Part shown: positions 46,450-55,862 of the stretch, one piece after another
Layout of the letters: each line of letters opens with the position of its first letter
Position numbering within the stretch: the first letter of the stretch is position 1
Source: Caldilineaceae bacterium
GTDB lineage: Bacteria; Chloroflexota; Anaerolineae; Caldilineales; Caldilineaceae
Reading direction: 5' to 3'
DNA length: 64,000 nucleotides
NCBI GenBank assembly: GCA_011523365.1
Contig: WTGY01000030.1
Location: 1 to 64,000 of the forward strand
Translations under genes and position numbers: made by a program
Notes under the pieces: generated by a model
Databases searched by the model: none
What the model was told of the DNA's origin: nothing
What the model saw: only the letters and a program-made list of their open reading frames with translations

Positions 46450-48255
46450 TCACGACCACATTTTCGCCATCACCTGCGGGCGATTCAGGTAGCCAATCAG
46501 GTCTGTCGGGGCATCCAGGATCAGGTCGGCGTTGCTGAAGTTCTGGGTTGCCCCCATGCCGCAAAGGAGACCAACCTGCACAGCCCCGACTGCCTCGCCG
46601 ACACGCAACTGCAGTTCGGTATCACCGACAACAAGACATGCCTCGGCTGGCAGATTCAACACTTCCAGAACTTTCAAGAGTCCCTCGCTGTTGGGGGAGG
46701 GCTTGCGAAGATCGTCTCTGGTGACGATGGCGTCAAACAGGTTGTCGGGCAGTTCGGCGTGTTGGAAGAAGGAGTCCAACTCTTGTCGCGAACGGGACGT
46801 GATCAGCGCCACCTTGTACTGTTGCCGAAGCTCCATCAGCAGTTCGGGTACGCCGTCGCGAAGAGTCTGCGTCTCGGACGGGGGGAAACCGCGCACGCGT
46901 TGCATTCGGTTAGTCAACCGGCTGGCGTCGTCGTGCAGCCTGAGCCAGGTGAGAAGGTTTATGATTACTATAGAAGGCCCTTCCATCCAAGCCATGAAGC
47001 GGCGGAAGAACAGTTCGCGCCTATCGCTGGGCCAGAGTCGTTCCAACCGGTCAAAGCGTTGGGCGAGTTCGGTTGCCAGGGACCAGTCGAGATGGGTCAG
47101 GGTGCCGTCGAGGTCAAAGACGATACCTTCGATCCAATGTCCGCCGATCAGACCGGGGATCTGGATTTCGTTTTGCCGCTGCAGAGACTCGAAAGGCTCC
47201 AGATCGCGCAGCTTGCGGAAGACATATCCCAGAAGGGCGCGGACGCTGGCGATAGTCGGGGTGATCAGGAGTACGCCCAAGAATCCGAAGACCAGCGCGG
47301 CGCTGATTATGCCGGTGAAGGTGACTGCGGGATGGAGGCGTACCCGGCGCCCCACAAGCCGGGGGATAAGGTATACGCTTTCGACTTGGGTGATTATGAC
47401 GTACAGGATCAAAACGATGATAGCGAAAGGAATATTGCCAATGGGGAGCCAGGTGGGACCTTGCATGAGGGCGACAAGCGTGCCGATGGCGCCGCTGATT
47501 CCAGGGCCAATGGTGGGCAGAAACTCAAGGATCCCGGCGAGCAGAGCCAGCGCTGCCGCATTTGGAAGGCCGACGATGGACATGATGATCCAGGTCATGA
47601 ATCCGACCACAAGGCCCAGCACCAGTTGCCCGCGTAGAAAGGCCATCCAGATCTCGCCTAGTTCCTGCGTCATGCGCAGGACATCATCGCGGTACTCTGA
47701 GGGCAAAGCGTTCATCACCATGCGCTGCAACTTAATGATGTCTTTGAGCAGCCAGAAGCCCAGTACAAGCACGTAGATGGTAGTCAGGACTCCCGTTGTA
47801 AAGGTGGCGGCCAAGCTGAGGACACCGGTACCGGCCTGCGACAGTACGTTTTGAATGACGGTACCCAGCTGCAGCAGAAGATCGTCAATGTTGAAACTGA
47901 ATCCGAAGAAGGGCAGGAAGGGTCCCGGGGCTGCCGACTGCATGTCGGTGACCATGGTCTCGAGCAGGACGAGAAGAGATTCGACTGATGAGACCACGCG
48001 GGGCACCATAATGATAGGCCCGATGATCAGTAGGAGGATAACCAGCAGGTATACTGCAACGATGGAGGTGGCCCGGCTCCAGCCAGTGCGCTGTTGCACC
48101 CAACTCACTGGTTGGTACAATACAAAGGTTAGCAGGAAGGCGATGATCGTCGGCTGAATCATCACGCGGAAGGCGTAGAGGAGTAGCACGGCCAGCAGGC
48201 CGAGAATCGCCGACACCACTATCTTCGTGGTTGTACTCCACCGATTCGTATTCAT
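46450..48255 (-). CDS. AI-2E/PerM family transporter fused to a HAD-like hydrolase
   Basis: A 601-residue fusion. Residues of about 1-360 are an AI-2E family (PerM) exporter with about eight helices and the family loops LPTIGPGISGAIGTL and RRVRLHPAVTF. Residues of about 375-590 are a HAD-superfamily hydrolase: motif I FDLDGTLTHLD (Asp near 380), motif II ITSR, motif III Lys in RKPSP and motif IV VVGDTELQ. Motif IV normally has a second Asp where Gln stands here. The two parts are in one frame with no internal start needed. The substrate is unknown. Confidence 0.82.
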   Translation of the reverse strand: MNTNRWSTTTKIVVSAILGLLAVLLLYAFRVMIQPTIIAFLLTFVLYQPVSWVQQRTGWSRATSIVAVYLLVILLLIIGPIIMVPRVVSSVESLLVLLETMVTDMQSAAPGPFLPFFGFSFNIDDLLLQLGTVIQNVLSQAGTGVLSLAATFTTGVLTTIYVLVLGFWLLKDIIKLQRMVMNALPSEYRDDVLRMTQELGEIWMAFLRGQLVLGLVVGFMTWIIMSIVGLPNAAALALLAGILEFLPTIGPGISGAIGTLVALMQGPTWLPIGNIPFAIIVLILYVIITQVESVYLIPRLVGRRVRLHPAVTFTGIISAALVFGFLGVLLITPTIASVRALLGYVFRKLRDLEPFESLQRQNEIQIPGLIGGHWIEGIVFDLDGTLTHLDWSLATELAQRFDRLERLWPSDRRELFFRRFMAWMEGPSIVIINLLTWLRLHDDASRLTNRMQRVRGFPPSETQTLRDGVPELLMELRQQYKVALITSRSRQELDSFFQHAELPDNLFDAIVTRDDLRKPSPNSEGLLKVLEVLNLPAEACLVVGDTELQLRVGEAVGAVQVGLLCGMGATQNFSNADLILDAPTDLIGYLNRPQVMAKMWS

Positions 48256-48325
48256 AATTTCAAGAGATACTGATGGGAAAGCCTTACCAGCCGCTGGCGG
48301 CGCGTATCACCATATACATTTCAGG

Positions 48326-49093
48326 CTATCGAAAAATGGTAAATCTCGTCAAGGGCCAGTATCGCACCCAAATGCGGCCCTTGATGTAGTCGCGGTGAAC
48401 CGGACCAAAGGAGCGGCTATCGTTACTATTGACGCGGTTGTCGCCCAGTACGAAGAACGCGTCTTCCGGCAGTGTAATGGGGCCGTATTCGGAACGAAGA
48501 GTCACAAGGCCTGAAGCCATTTGCCCGTCTGCGCCCGCATTCGGGGACCTCCATGCGGGCTGGATGGCTTCGGGGTAGGGAGAAGCTACTTCATGCCCGT
48601 CGACCAGAAGGCGGCCCTGCTGAATCTCAACCGTCTGTCCCGGGAGACCCACGACGCGCTTGATGATCAATGCGGGCGACCCTGGCATATCCAGGACGAT
48701 AATCTCGTTGTGGCGCGGGGCATGGAAATGGTAGCTTAACTTTTCCATGATCAGCCGTTCTTCGGGCTGAAGGTTGGGCTGCATACTTTGCCCGCGCACG
48801 ATGGTTGCCTGCGCCAGGAAGAGATGAATGAACGCTGCCAGAAAGATGGCAGGGAAGACGATCTGTGCGAATTCCTTGAGCGCGGAGAAGATGGATGCAG
48901 CCGTGGAGACGCTTTGCGAATCGGGGAGGGACTGTCCAACCGTCGGATTGTCGGAGCCGGTAGACGCCAAGAGCCGGGCAGGGCCAACATGCTGCGGATG
49001 ATCCGCAGGAGGAGCGGCCACCGGCGGTTCATCCGCAGGCGGCGCGCTGCGAGGGCTGACTTGCTCCTCCTGATTTCGACTCGACATCTTCAT
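48326..49093 (-). CDS. lepB: Signal peptidase I
   Basis: A 255-residue membrane serine protease. Catalytic Ser103 (GQSMQPN) and Lys145 (IIKRVVGLPG) are present, with the GDNRVNSNDSR box near the C-terminus. One membrane segment (about 78-96) anchors it. The first 65 residues are a Pro/Ala-rich cytoplasmic extension not needed for the fold. It removes signal peptides, for example from SBP-type proteins other than lipoproteins. It is 46 nt downstream of pnp. Confidence 0.92.
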   Translation of the reverse strand: MKMSSRNQEEQVSPRSAPPADEPPVAAPPADHPQHVGPARLLASTGSDNPTVGQSLPDSQSVSTAASIFSALKEFAQIVFPAIFLAAFIHLFLAQATIVRGQSMQPNLQPEERLIMEKLSYHFHAPRHNEIIVLDMPGSPALIIKRVVGLPGQTVEIQQGRLLVDGHEVASPYPEAIQPAWRSPNAGADGQMASGLVTLRSEYGPITLPEDAFFVLGDNRVNSNDSRSFGPVHRDYIKGRIWVRYWPLTRFTIFR

Positions 49094-49139
49094 CGATCGA
49101 ATGGGTCTACTAACGGACTCACTGGCGGGCCGCCACCTC

Positions 49140-51383
49140 TCATCTGCGCGGACGGCCCCCGTTTCTCATACTGCGGTCGCGCTCGCGGCGTCCACCTCTG
49201 TCGCGGTCGCGTCCGCCGCCGCGGCGCCCACCGCGGTCGCGGTCACGAGCTTCTTCCGCGCTCCAACCCTCCAATACAGCTTGCCGGCTCAACCTGATTT
49301 TGCCGGCGGGATCGATGTCGATCACCATGGTCGTGAGTTCATCGCCGACGTTGGCGATTTCCTCCACGTTATTAACACGGTAGTCGGCCAACTGACTGAT
49401 ATGCACTAATCCGTCGACGCCAGGCAGCAAGTTGACAAAAGCGCCATAGGCTTCGACTCTCACGACCTGCCCAGTGTAGATCTTGCCAATTTCGACTTCC
49501 TCGGTCAGAGATTCGATTTCGCGGCGAGCCTCTTCGGCTGCAAGGCCGTTCAGACCGGATATAAAGACGGAACCGTCGTCATCGATATCGATCTTGACTT
49601 CATAGCGTTCCTGCAGGGCGCGAACCGTCTTGCCGCCCGGGCCGATGATCTTGCCGATTTTCTCTGGATCGACGCTCACGGTCAGAATGCGGGGTGCGTA
49701 GGGGCTGAGCTCCTCACGGGATTCGGGGAGAACCTCCAACATCTTTTCCATTATGTGCAGGCGTCCCTGACGGGCCTGCTCCAGCGCGATACGCAGGACC
49801 TCAAAGTCCAATCCTTTGATCTTGAGATCCATCTGCAGGGCGGTGATGCCATGACTGCTGCCGGCGACCTTGAAGTCCATATCGCCGAGATGATCTTCGA
49901 CGCCCTGGATATCGGACAACACCACGTAGTCCCCGGTGTCCTGGTCCTGCACCAAGCCCATTGCAATGCCGGAGACAGGTGCATCGATTGGGACGCCGGC
50001 GTCCATGAGCGCCAGCGTGCTGCCGCAGACTGAGCCCATGCTGGTCGAGCCGTTGCTGCTGACGACCTCGCTCACCAGGCGCAAGGTGTAGGGGAAATCG
50101 TCAGGAATAACGGTCTGCAGGGCGCGTTCGGCGAGGGCACCGTGACCGATTTCGCGGCGTTTTGGACCCCGCATGGGGTAGGCTTCGCCGGTCGAATAGG
50201 GTGGGAAGTTGTAGTGATGGATATAGCGCTTTTCTTCCTCTGGCTGCAATGTGTAGAGGCGCTGGGCATCGCCCGGCGTGCCGAGTGTGGCAATTGTCAG
50301 GACGTGCGTTTCGCCGCGCATAAAGAAGCCGCTGCCGTGGACACGGGGAATGTTCCCCACCTGAACCTGAATCGGTCGTACGGTCTGGGGGTCGCGGCCA
50401 TCGGGTCGGACGCTCTCGTCCAGGATGCGCCTGCGTACGGCGTCCTTGTAGAGGTTGTCCAACGAGTCTTCCACGTCTCCGGCTTCGACCTCTCCTGTTC
50501 CGATCGGTTCGGACAGGGCCTCTATGGTTTCGTCGCGGATCGCGGCGAGGCGGGACTTGCGTTCGTCACGGTCCGTTGTCCCGGCCACGGCTGTCACAAC
50601 CTTGTCACGTGCCAGCTGGTTCACCTGTTCGACAGTGTGATCGGCTGCCTTAAAGACGGGATAGTCGGTATGTTTTTCTTTGCCGACGTCTGCCTGCATC
50701 TGCTGAATCGTCTGAATCGCCGGCTGCATCGATTCATAGGCCAAACGCAGCCCATCCAGCATGATATCTTCCGGCAACTCGTTGGCGCCGGCTTCCACCA
50801 TCAGGATATTGTCGGCCGTACCGGCAACCTGCAAGCCGAGTGTGCTCAACTCCATATCTGAAGCTGTCGGGTTGACAACCAACTCGCCGTCAACATAGCC
50901 GACTGAAGCGGCGCCAACGGGCCCATCCCAAGGAATATCGCTGATTGACAGGGCAGCTGAAGCTGAGATAATCGCCAGTGGGTCGATCAGATGCTCGTTA
51001 TCGGAACTGAGCGCTGTAAGGATGATTTGAACTTCGTTGCGCATACCCTTTGGGAAGAGCGGGCGCAGGGGCCGGTCCACCAGGCGGCAGAGGAGGATCG
51101 CCTGTTCGCTAGGCCGGCCTTCACGGCGGAAGAGGTTGCCTGGAATACGTCCGGCGGCGTAGAGTTTTTCTTCAAAATCGACGGTTAGGGGAAAGAAGCC
51201 GATTCCCGGCCTCACGCCTCTATCCATCGTGGCAGTGGCGAGGATTACCGTGTCACCGCACCTGACGGTGACGGCGCCGCCTGCCTGCTGGGCAAGGATG
51301 CCCGTCTCGATACTGAGTTCTTTGTCGCCCAAAGTGGTCGTATAGGATTGGGCGCCTTCAAACAGTCTGAGTTGATCCAACAT
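49140..51383 (-). CDS. pnp: Polyribonucleotide nucleotidyltransferase (PNPase)
   Basis: A 747-residue 3'-5' exoribonuclease of the RNA degradosome. Two RNase PH domains, an alpha-helical linker, a KH domain ([16 protein letters not shown]) and an S1 domain ([18 protein letters not shown]) are in order. The C-terminus is an Arg/Gly/Asp-rich tail of about 35 residues that may bind RNA. GAGGTG lies 4 nt before the ATG. It lies downstream of rpsO, the classic rpsO-pnp pair, but with a long 526-bp gap. Confidence 0.95.
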   Translation of the reverse strand: MLDQLRLFEGAQSYTTTLGDKELSIETGILAQQAGGAVTVRCGDTVILATATMDRGVRPGIGFFPLTVDFEEKLYAAGRIPGNLFRREGRPSEQAILLCRLVDRPLRPLFPKGMRNEVQIILTALSSDNEHLIDPLAIISASAALSISDIPWDGPVGAASVGYVDGELVVNPTASDMELSTLGLQVAGTADNILMVEAGANELPEDIMLDGLRLAYESMQPAIQTIQQMQADVGKEKHTDYPVFKAADHTVEQVNQLARDKVVTAVAGTTDRDERKSRLAAIRDETIEALSEPIGTGEVEAGDVEDSLDNLYKDAVRRRILDESVRPDGRDPQTVRPIQVQVGNIPRVHGSGFFMRGETHVLTIATLGTPGDAQRLYTLQPEEEKRYIHHYNFPPYSTGEAYPMRGPKRREIGHGALAERALQTVIPDDFPYTLRLVSEVVSSNGSTSMGSVCGSTLALMDAGVPIDAPVSGIAMGLVQDQDTGDYVVLSDIQGVEDHLGDMDFKVAGSSHGITALQMDLKIKGLDFEVLRIALEQARQGRLHIMEKMLEVLPESREELSPYAPRILTVSVDPEKIGKIIGPGGKTVRALQERYEVKIDIDDDGSVFISGLNGLAAEEARREIESLTEEVEIGKIYTGQVVRVEAYGAFVNLLPGVDGLVHISQLADYRVNNVEEIANVGDELTTMVIDIDPAGKIRLSRQAVLEGWSAEEARDRDRGGRRGGGRDRDRGGRRERDRSMRNGGRPRR

Positions 51384-51909
51384 TGTTCACCTCGAAGTGA
51401 ATATTGCGCCGCTCTACCTTTGCGCAGAGCGGGCAGGTGGGGCCACCGGTTCGTGCTGGTTCCAGAACCGGCAACGCATCCGACGTTGCCGCCACCCGCA
51501 TACGAATTCGCTGGTCTGAATAGCAGGCGCTGCTACTCGCTGTTCATCATTGCAACGAAAACTCTGAGCACTGTTTCGAGGTGCGGAACTGGAGAACGGA
51601 TCGAAGCGGTCGATCGCGAGCGCGGAGGGCTCTTTCAACGATGGCTTCGGTCCATTCTCCAATGCCGGACCTCGGAGGCAGAAACTGCCTGTTACAATGC
51701 GCTGAGCACGGTGTGCATCTGCGAGCGGCTGGTGGCAGTATTTCCTTGTCATAGGGTCGCGCCGTCAAGCACGACCTGCGAACTGATCGACCGGGTGCAG
51801 GACACAGCTAACTGCGTTGAGGCTAAAGGGCTGTGAATTCTGAAGTCACCCGGCGAGAGCATCCATGACCGATAGGCGGAGGTTCTTACAATCCCCCCAT
51901 CGGTGCCGG
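51384..51909. other. rpsO-pnp intergenic region, no gene seen
   Basis: 526 bases separate rpsO from pnp, far more than in most bacteria. Short hairpins are present (for example AGGCAG-TTT-CTGCCT, minus strand, near 51685) and a longer one next to rpsO (51868-51904). I see no coding frame worth calling. It is probably a leader of pnp with regulatory RNA. Confidence 0.4.
51868..51904 (-). terminator. Hairpin directly after rpsO (attenuator or processing site)
   Basis: ACCGAT (51868-51873) pairs with ATCGGT (51899-51904) and the G-rich/C-rich inner arms extend the stem imperfectly. It lies just 5 nt beyond the rpsO stop. There is no U-tract. In E. coli the same gap holds an attenuator and an RNase III site; the parallel is inferred. 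Confidence 0.4.
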
Positions 51910-52179
51910 TTATCGACGTAGACCAAGCCTCTGAATCAACTGGCGATAGCGGTTCACATCCTTTCTTGCCAGGTATGCCAAGTGGCGGCGGCGTTGACCG
52001 ACCAGCTTCAACAGGCCTCGACGCGACCCTTCATCATGCTTATGAGCCTTCAGGTGGTCGGTCAGGGCATTGATGCGCGTGGTAAGGAGGGCGACCTGCA
52101 CCTCCGGTGATCCGGTGTCCTGGTCGAAAGTCCTGTACTCTTCAATGATCTTTGTCTTTTCTTCCGTCGAAATACTCAT
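51910..52179 (-). CDS. rpsO: 30S ribosomal protein S15
   Basis: An 89-residue S15, the standard length. [19 protein letters not shown] and the C-terminal [19 protein letters not shown] are diagnostic. It binds the central domain of 16S rRNA. The ATG at 52179 has GGAG 8 nt upstream. A promoter at 52329-52357 leaves a leader of about 145 nt carrying a 9-bp stem that could serve autoregulation. Confidence 0.97.
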   Translation of the reverse strand: MSISTEEKTKIIEEYRTFDQDTGSPEVQVALLTTRINALTDHLKAHKHDEGSRRGLLKLVGQRRRHLAYLARKDVNRYRQLIQRLGLRR

Positions 52180-52209
52180 GTGGTACTCCTGAACTCCTTT
52201 CCTTTTGGA

Positions 52210-52253
52210 CCAGAGAATCTCGAAAGCGCTGTCCAATTGTAACCATTCTCTGG
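52210..52253 (-). promoter_or_regulatory. rpsO leader stem, candidate S15 autoregulatory RNA
   Basis: CCAGAGAAT and ATTCTCTGG form a perfect 9-bp stem around a 26-nt loop, ending about 30 nt before the rpsO start codon. S15 represses its own mRNA in several bacteria through leader structures of different shapes, so this is a plausible binding site, not a demonstrated one. Confidence 0.45.
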
Positions 52254-52328
52254 AGGGCCGCCTGTTGCGTTGAGAGAGCCAGATCATCGCTGGAATACCT
52301 TGGCGCATGATCCAGCCGGTACTGAATC

Positions 52329-52357
52329 AGTTTAGCACATGAGCAGACGACTCCCAA
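52329..52357 (-). promoter_or_regulatory. rpsO promoter
   Basis: TTGGGA (-35), a 17-nt spacer and TAAACT (-10) with an extended TGC. Good match to sigma70 consensus. Confidence 0.65.
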
Positions 52358-52588
52358 ACTTTCGCCGTCATGTCACTATACGAGAAACTCGCTACGGGGT
52401 CGCGTCAGGACCTTGTGAATCCGAAGGCGCAGCAGAAGGCTGGGTAGACTCCGGTTGCAGAGAAACAGGCTCAACAGGTATCCAAGGATCTTCTTCGGAG
52501 GCAGATTCGAGAGGTTGACTGGATGGGAATACGCCTGGGAGATCACGGCAAGGCATCAGGAGGGTTGTCCCTGCATTCAAGTGGTGTA

Positions 52589-52921
52589 GGGTGCATCATA
52601 GATTTTGGGGTGGGAACAGTCTGGCGGGGAATCAGTGACAGCGGTGGCTGGCGTTGTAAACCGTCTTTGGGCGAGGCGCAGTGCAGGCGCCAGGCCTGGC
52701 CGTACGGTGGATTCCGTCAGTTGTGGAGGGTGCGAGGGCAGGCACAAGGCCTGCACCGACGGGGATCTGATGGGGCAAGCGGGACGCGGTCTGGCCAGAC
52801 ACTTTCGAATGGGCACCAGTTACGAATATCGACACCAGATCGACGAGGCATGTTGTTGGCCGGGGGCGTTGCGGGGGCGGAGCCCCCGCACAAGGGAGGG
52901 CCGAATAGGCCCGACCGCCCA
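52589..52921 (+). repeat. Dispersed repeat module, copy 3 (body plus hairpin core)
   Basis: This aligns with 24039-24350 along its length, and its 51-nt core (52871-52921) is identical to the core at 1-51. It carries the extra palindrome GCAGGC-ACAAG-GCCTGC near 52739. The start is marked by GGGTGCATC. Beyond it a short-period repeat (AGTAGTCAGTAGTTAGTGG-like) begins, as after copy 1. No protein is clearly encoded; the open frames in it are short and differ between copies. Confidence 0.85.
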
Positions 52922-53042
52922 GAACTGCAGCAGATAGTAGTCAGTAGTTAGTGGTTAGTGACGGCGCTTCGCCTGAGTCAGAGCTGTTCGCGGACTGACC
53001 ATGGTTTATCTTGTGCCGGAGTTATACGAGGGTTCGCCTCCA

Positions 53043-53100
53043 TTTTGGGATACACACGTGGCGTCGACCTCTTGAAAACAGTATTGGCTGCCCTTATAAT
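53043..53100 (+). promoter_or_regulatory. Sigma70 promoter with conserved upstream motif, repeat copy 3
   Basis: TTGAAA (53072-53077), a 17-nt spacer and a perfect TATAAT (53095-53100). TTTTGGGATACAC (53043-53055) lies 29 nt before the -35, with TTCGCC 10 nt ahead of it as in copy 2. The queG start follows about 210 nt downstream, so the mRNA would have a long leader. Confidence 0.75.
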
Positions 53101-53317
53101 GGGCCTGACTTTCTGAACGGTTACTCTGCCTACTTCAAGAGTGCAGGCGGACTCCCCTTCTCTAACAGTTGTGCCGGCACCGGATCGCATGCATCAGAAC
53201 TGTGTCAGACTGAGGCCGGCTGGGTGAAGAGGTGCCGAGCCAAGAATCGGGTTCGCGCGCCGTTTGATTGGCGTGAACGGAGAAGACATTCAATGACTGT
53301 GTTCCAAAAAGGTGCCC

Positions 53318-54715
53318 ATGAGGTCTGACCACAGCTTGTCCGCCTTGTTGAAGACCGAAGCAGGACGCTTAGGTTTCGACTTCTGTCGAATCGTCAAGGT
53401 GGATGAGGCGGCGCATACAGAGTTTTTTGTCCGCTGGCTGAGCTTGGGCAGGGCCGGTGAAATGGCGTACCTGGCTCGAAATCTACAAAAAAGGCGTAAT
53501 CCGGCCCTGCTGGCCGAGGAGGGCCCGCCATTTCGCTCGCTTATCGTGCTGGGCGTTGACTATCATCGCTTCGATCTGGCGCCGGAGGTCCTGGATGACC
53601 CGGCGCGCGGCATCATCGCCCGCTATGCCTGGGGGGAGGACTATCACGAGATTATTCGTCCGCTGCTGTATGAGCTGGACGGCTGGTTGCGAGTCCGAAC
53701 AGGCCGCCCGACTTTGGGAAAAGGGCTGGTTGATACGGGTCCAGTACTGGAAAGGGACTGGGCGCAACAGGCCGGCATAGGCTTTACGGGAAAGAACTGC
53801 TGTACGATTCACTCAAAGCGAGGCAGCTGGCTCTTCCTGGCAACCCTCCTGGTGCCGGAGGCGTTGGCCTGCGACCCGCCTGTGGAAGCGGTTCGCTCGG
53901 CAGTTATGAGTGTGGAAGAAACGCTTGCGGGCCTACCCGCCGGGGGCGATTACGGGGCGTGGCAGCTACAGGAAAAGAACAGCGCGCCACCTGTGAATCG
54001 TCAGAGCAGCGCTCTTGAACTTGAGTTAGGTCCGCGTGAGTCCCCGCTGGCCACGTGCGGGCACTGCACGCGCTGCTTAGATGCCTGCCCGACCGATGCC
54101 TTTGTCGGTCCGTTTCATCTGGATCCCCTGCGCTGTATATCCTACTGGACGATCGAATCACGCCGGCCGATTCCGCGACCGCTGCGTGGCATGTTCGGTA
54201 ACCGGATTTTCGGGTGCGACATCTGCCAGGAGGTATGTCCCTGGAATCAACGGCTTGCAGAGAGGACGCTTCTGCTGAAAGGGCTGGAGGCTCAGCAGGC
54301 GCGCGTCGCGCCGCCGCTGCTGGAGGGCTTTGATCGACGCCTGCCCTACTGGCTTGAGCCTGGCGCATTCGCCGAGCGATGGCGGCGGTCGCCGCTTAAG
54401 CGGGCAAAGCGGGCAGGGATGCTGCGAAATGTCTGCGTTGCCCTCGGAAACTGGGGCGACCCGGCGGCCTTTGCAGGATTGGAAGCAGCTGCGGCCGACG
54501 AAGCGGCGCTGGCGCGAGGACACGCGGCCTGGGGGCTGGGAGAACTGCTGCGCCGGCACAACGATGCTCGGGCCGCGTCCTGTCTTGAATCCCTGCTTGC
54601 CGATGAGGCAGATTCGTGGGTAAGGGAGGAGATTGGCATCGCGCTCGGGCGCGGGAATGAAACTTTAGCCGCGAGCAGGCGTAGAGATGAATATAGCCGA
54701 ACTGCCGGACACTGA
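53318..54715 (+). CDS. queG: Epoxyqueuosine reductase QueG
   Basis: A 465-residue cobalamin-dependent enzyme that makes queuosine from epoxyqueuosine in tRNA. The N-terminal domain has VDYHRFD and the cobalamin/catalytic segment GFTGKNCCTIH. The two 4Fe-4S clusters use CGHCTRCLDACPTDA and CDICQEVCPWN, and a HEAT-like domain ends the protein (RAKRAGMLRNVCVALGNWG). A stretch of about 60 residues between the first domain and the ferredoxin domain is longer than in E. coli. ATG at 53318 was chosen; a GTG two codons upstream is also possible. Confidence 0.92.
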   Translation: MRSDHSLSALLKTEAGRLGFDFCRIVKVDEAAHTEFFVRWLSLGRAGEMAYLARNLQKRRNPALLAEEGPPFRSLIVLGVDYHRFDLAPEVLDDPARGIIARYAWGEDYHEIIRPLLYELDGWLRVRTGRPTLGKGLVDTGPVLERDWAQQAGIGFTGKNCCTIHSKRGSWLFLATLLVPEALACDPPVEAVRSAVMSVEETLAGLPAGGDYGAWQLQEKNSAPPVNRQSSALELELGPRESPLATCGHCTRCLDACPTDAFVGPFHLDPLRCISYWTIESRRPIPRPLRGMFGNRIFGCDICQEVCPWNQRLAERTLLLKGLEAQQARVAPPLLEGFDRRLPYWLEPGAFAERWRRSPLKRAKRAGMLRNVCVALGNWGDPAAFAGLEAAAADEAALARGHAAWGLGELLRRHNDARAASCLESLLADEADSWVREEIGIALGRGNETLAASRRRDEYSRTAGH

Positions 54716-54756
54716 GTTGACTTGCATTGCAGTGTCTTCGACAAAGGAGAGCACTT

Positions 54757-55722
54757 ATGGATATTGGACGAGCACTGACTTACTTTTCGGAGGACGAACG
54801 CTGGGTCGAGAAGACGGCCATCGGCACGGGGTTGCTTCTGATCAGTTCATTGCTCCTCGTGGCGTTGATTGGCGTTCTTGGCTACTTTATCCTGTTCGGA
54901 TACCTGGTGCGTCTGCTGCAGAACGTACGAGACGACGCGCATCCTGTTCTGCCTGAGTGGGATCGGTGGGGTGACGATTTGGTACGCGGGGTAAAGCTGG
55001 TCTGCGTCTATGTAGTGTGGGCATTGCCAATCCTGTTGGTATCCGTTCCCATGTTCATCATTGGAGTGGTCGTCTCGGAAAACTTTCAGTACGTGGACGA
55101 AGACGTTGGAGCGATATTCATTCTGTGTGCCCTTTGTCTGCAGTTTCTGGTTGGCATTGCTTTCCTCGTATTCCAGCCCGGATTCACGATTGCCTTTGCC
55201 AGGAACGAAACGATCAGCGAAGGACTTCAGGTTTCCGAGATCTGGGACTGGACCCGCGACAATATAGGCAATGTTGCGATCGTCGCGATTCTCACGGTGA
55301 TTGCCAGCATGATAATTACGACGGTCGGCAGTATAGTGGGACTGATTCTGTGTGTAATCGGCGCGGTCGTGACTGTGCCGCTGTCGCAGCTGATCATTTA
55401 CTACTTCCAGAGTCACCTGTACGGTCAATTGGCGCGAGTTACCGGAGAGGGCACAGGGATGAGCCACGTTGGGGCCATGCCGGATGTGGATCTTGACGCC
55501 GGCTGGACAGCTGAACCTGTCGAAGAAACCGAGGTGTCAGCCGAGATCGTGCCGCCGGAAGTGTTCGACCCACAAGCGGAGCCAGAGCCGCCGGTAGATC
55601 CTGAAATAGCGGTTGAACAGGAAGCTCCAGAAGAGTCAGAGGAGCCAGACGAAGAGATTCAGACTGAGGAGGATGGTCGGCCTGAAGAGGATGAACCGCC
55701 TTCAGAGCCGAAAGGCCAGTAG
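54757..55722 (+). CDS. DUF4013 family membrane protein with acidic C-terminal tail
   Basis: A 321-residue protein. It has the DUF4013 pattern, including GYLVRLLQNVRDDAHPVLPEWDRWGDDLVRG, with about six membrane segments up to residue 225. The last about 85 residues are Glu/Pro-rich (23 or more acidic residues) and probably disordered. AAGGAG lies about 8 nt before the ATG. The function is unknown. A strong bidirectional terminator follows. Confidence 0.8.
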   Translation: MDIGRALTYFSEDERWVEKTAIGTGLLLISSLLLVALIGVLGYFILFGYLVRLLQNVRDDAHPVLPEWDRWGDDLVRGVKLVCVYVVWALPILLVSVPMFIIGVVVSENFQYVDEDVGAIFILCALCLQFLVGIAFLVFQPGFTIAFARNETISEGLQVSEIWDWTRDNIGNVAIVAILTVIASMIITTVGSIVGLILCVIGAVVTVPLSQLIIYYFQSHLYGQLARVTGEGTGMSHVGAMPDVDLDAGWTAEPVEETEVSAEIVPPEVFDPQAEPEPPVDPEIAVEQEAPEESEEPDEEIQTEEDGRPEEDEPPSEPKGQ

Positions 55723-55761
55723 GTGCAGTAACACCCGGGGCAGAGCATCAGGTCCCGATTC

Positions 55762-55806
55762 AAAAAGCCCGTGCGAGACATAACAGTTTCGCACGGGTTT
55801 TGTTTT
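55762..55806. terminator. Bidirectional intrinsic terminator
   Basis: CCCGTGCGA and TCGCACGGG form a 9-bp stem flanked by AAAAAG on one side and TTTTGTTTTG on the other, so it works for both strands. It separates the DUF4013 gene from pdxT. Confidence 0.9.
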
Positions 55807-55862
55807 GCGGTACACATTTGCCGGCTGTCAGTCTTCCCCCTGCGGCGGCATAGGTCTCCCTG

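Noticed and set aside
46333-47637. Long plus-strand frames opposite the PerM-HAD gene
   Set aside because: Low-complexity antisense text; the minus strand encodes a recognisable two-domain protein.
52392-52580. A 62-codon minus-strand frame rich in Pro/Ser next to the repeat
   Set aside because: Could be the tail of a gene interrupted by the repeat, but it has no recognisable domain and no upstream part; too weak to call.
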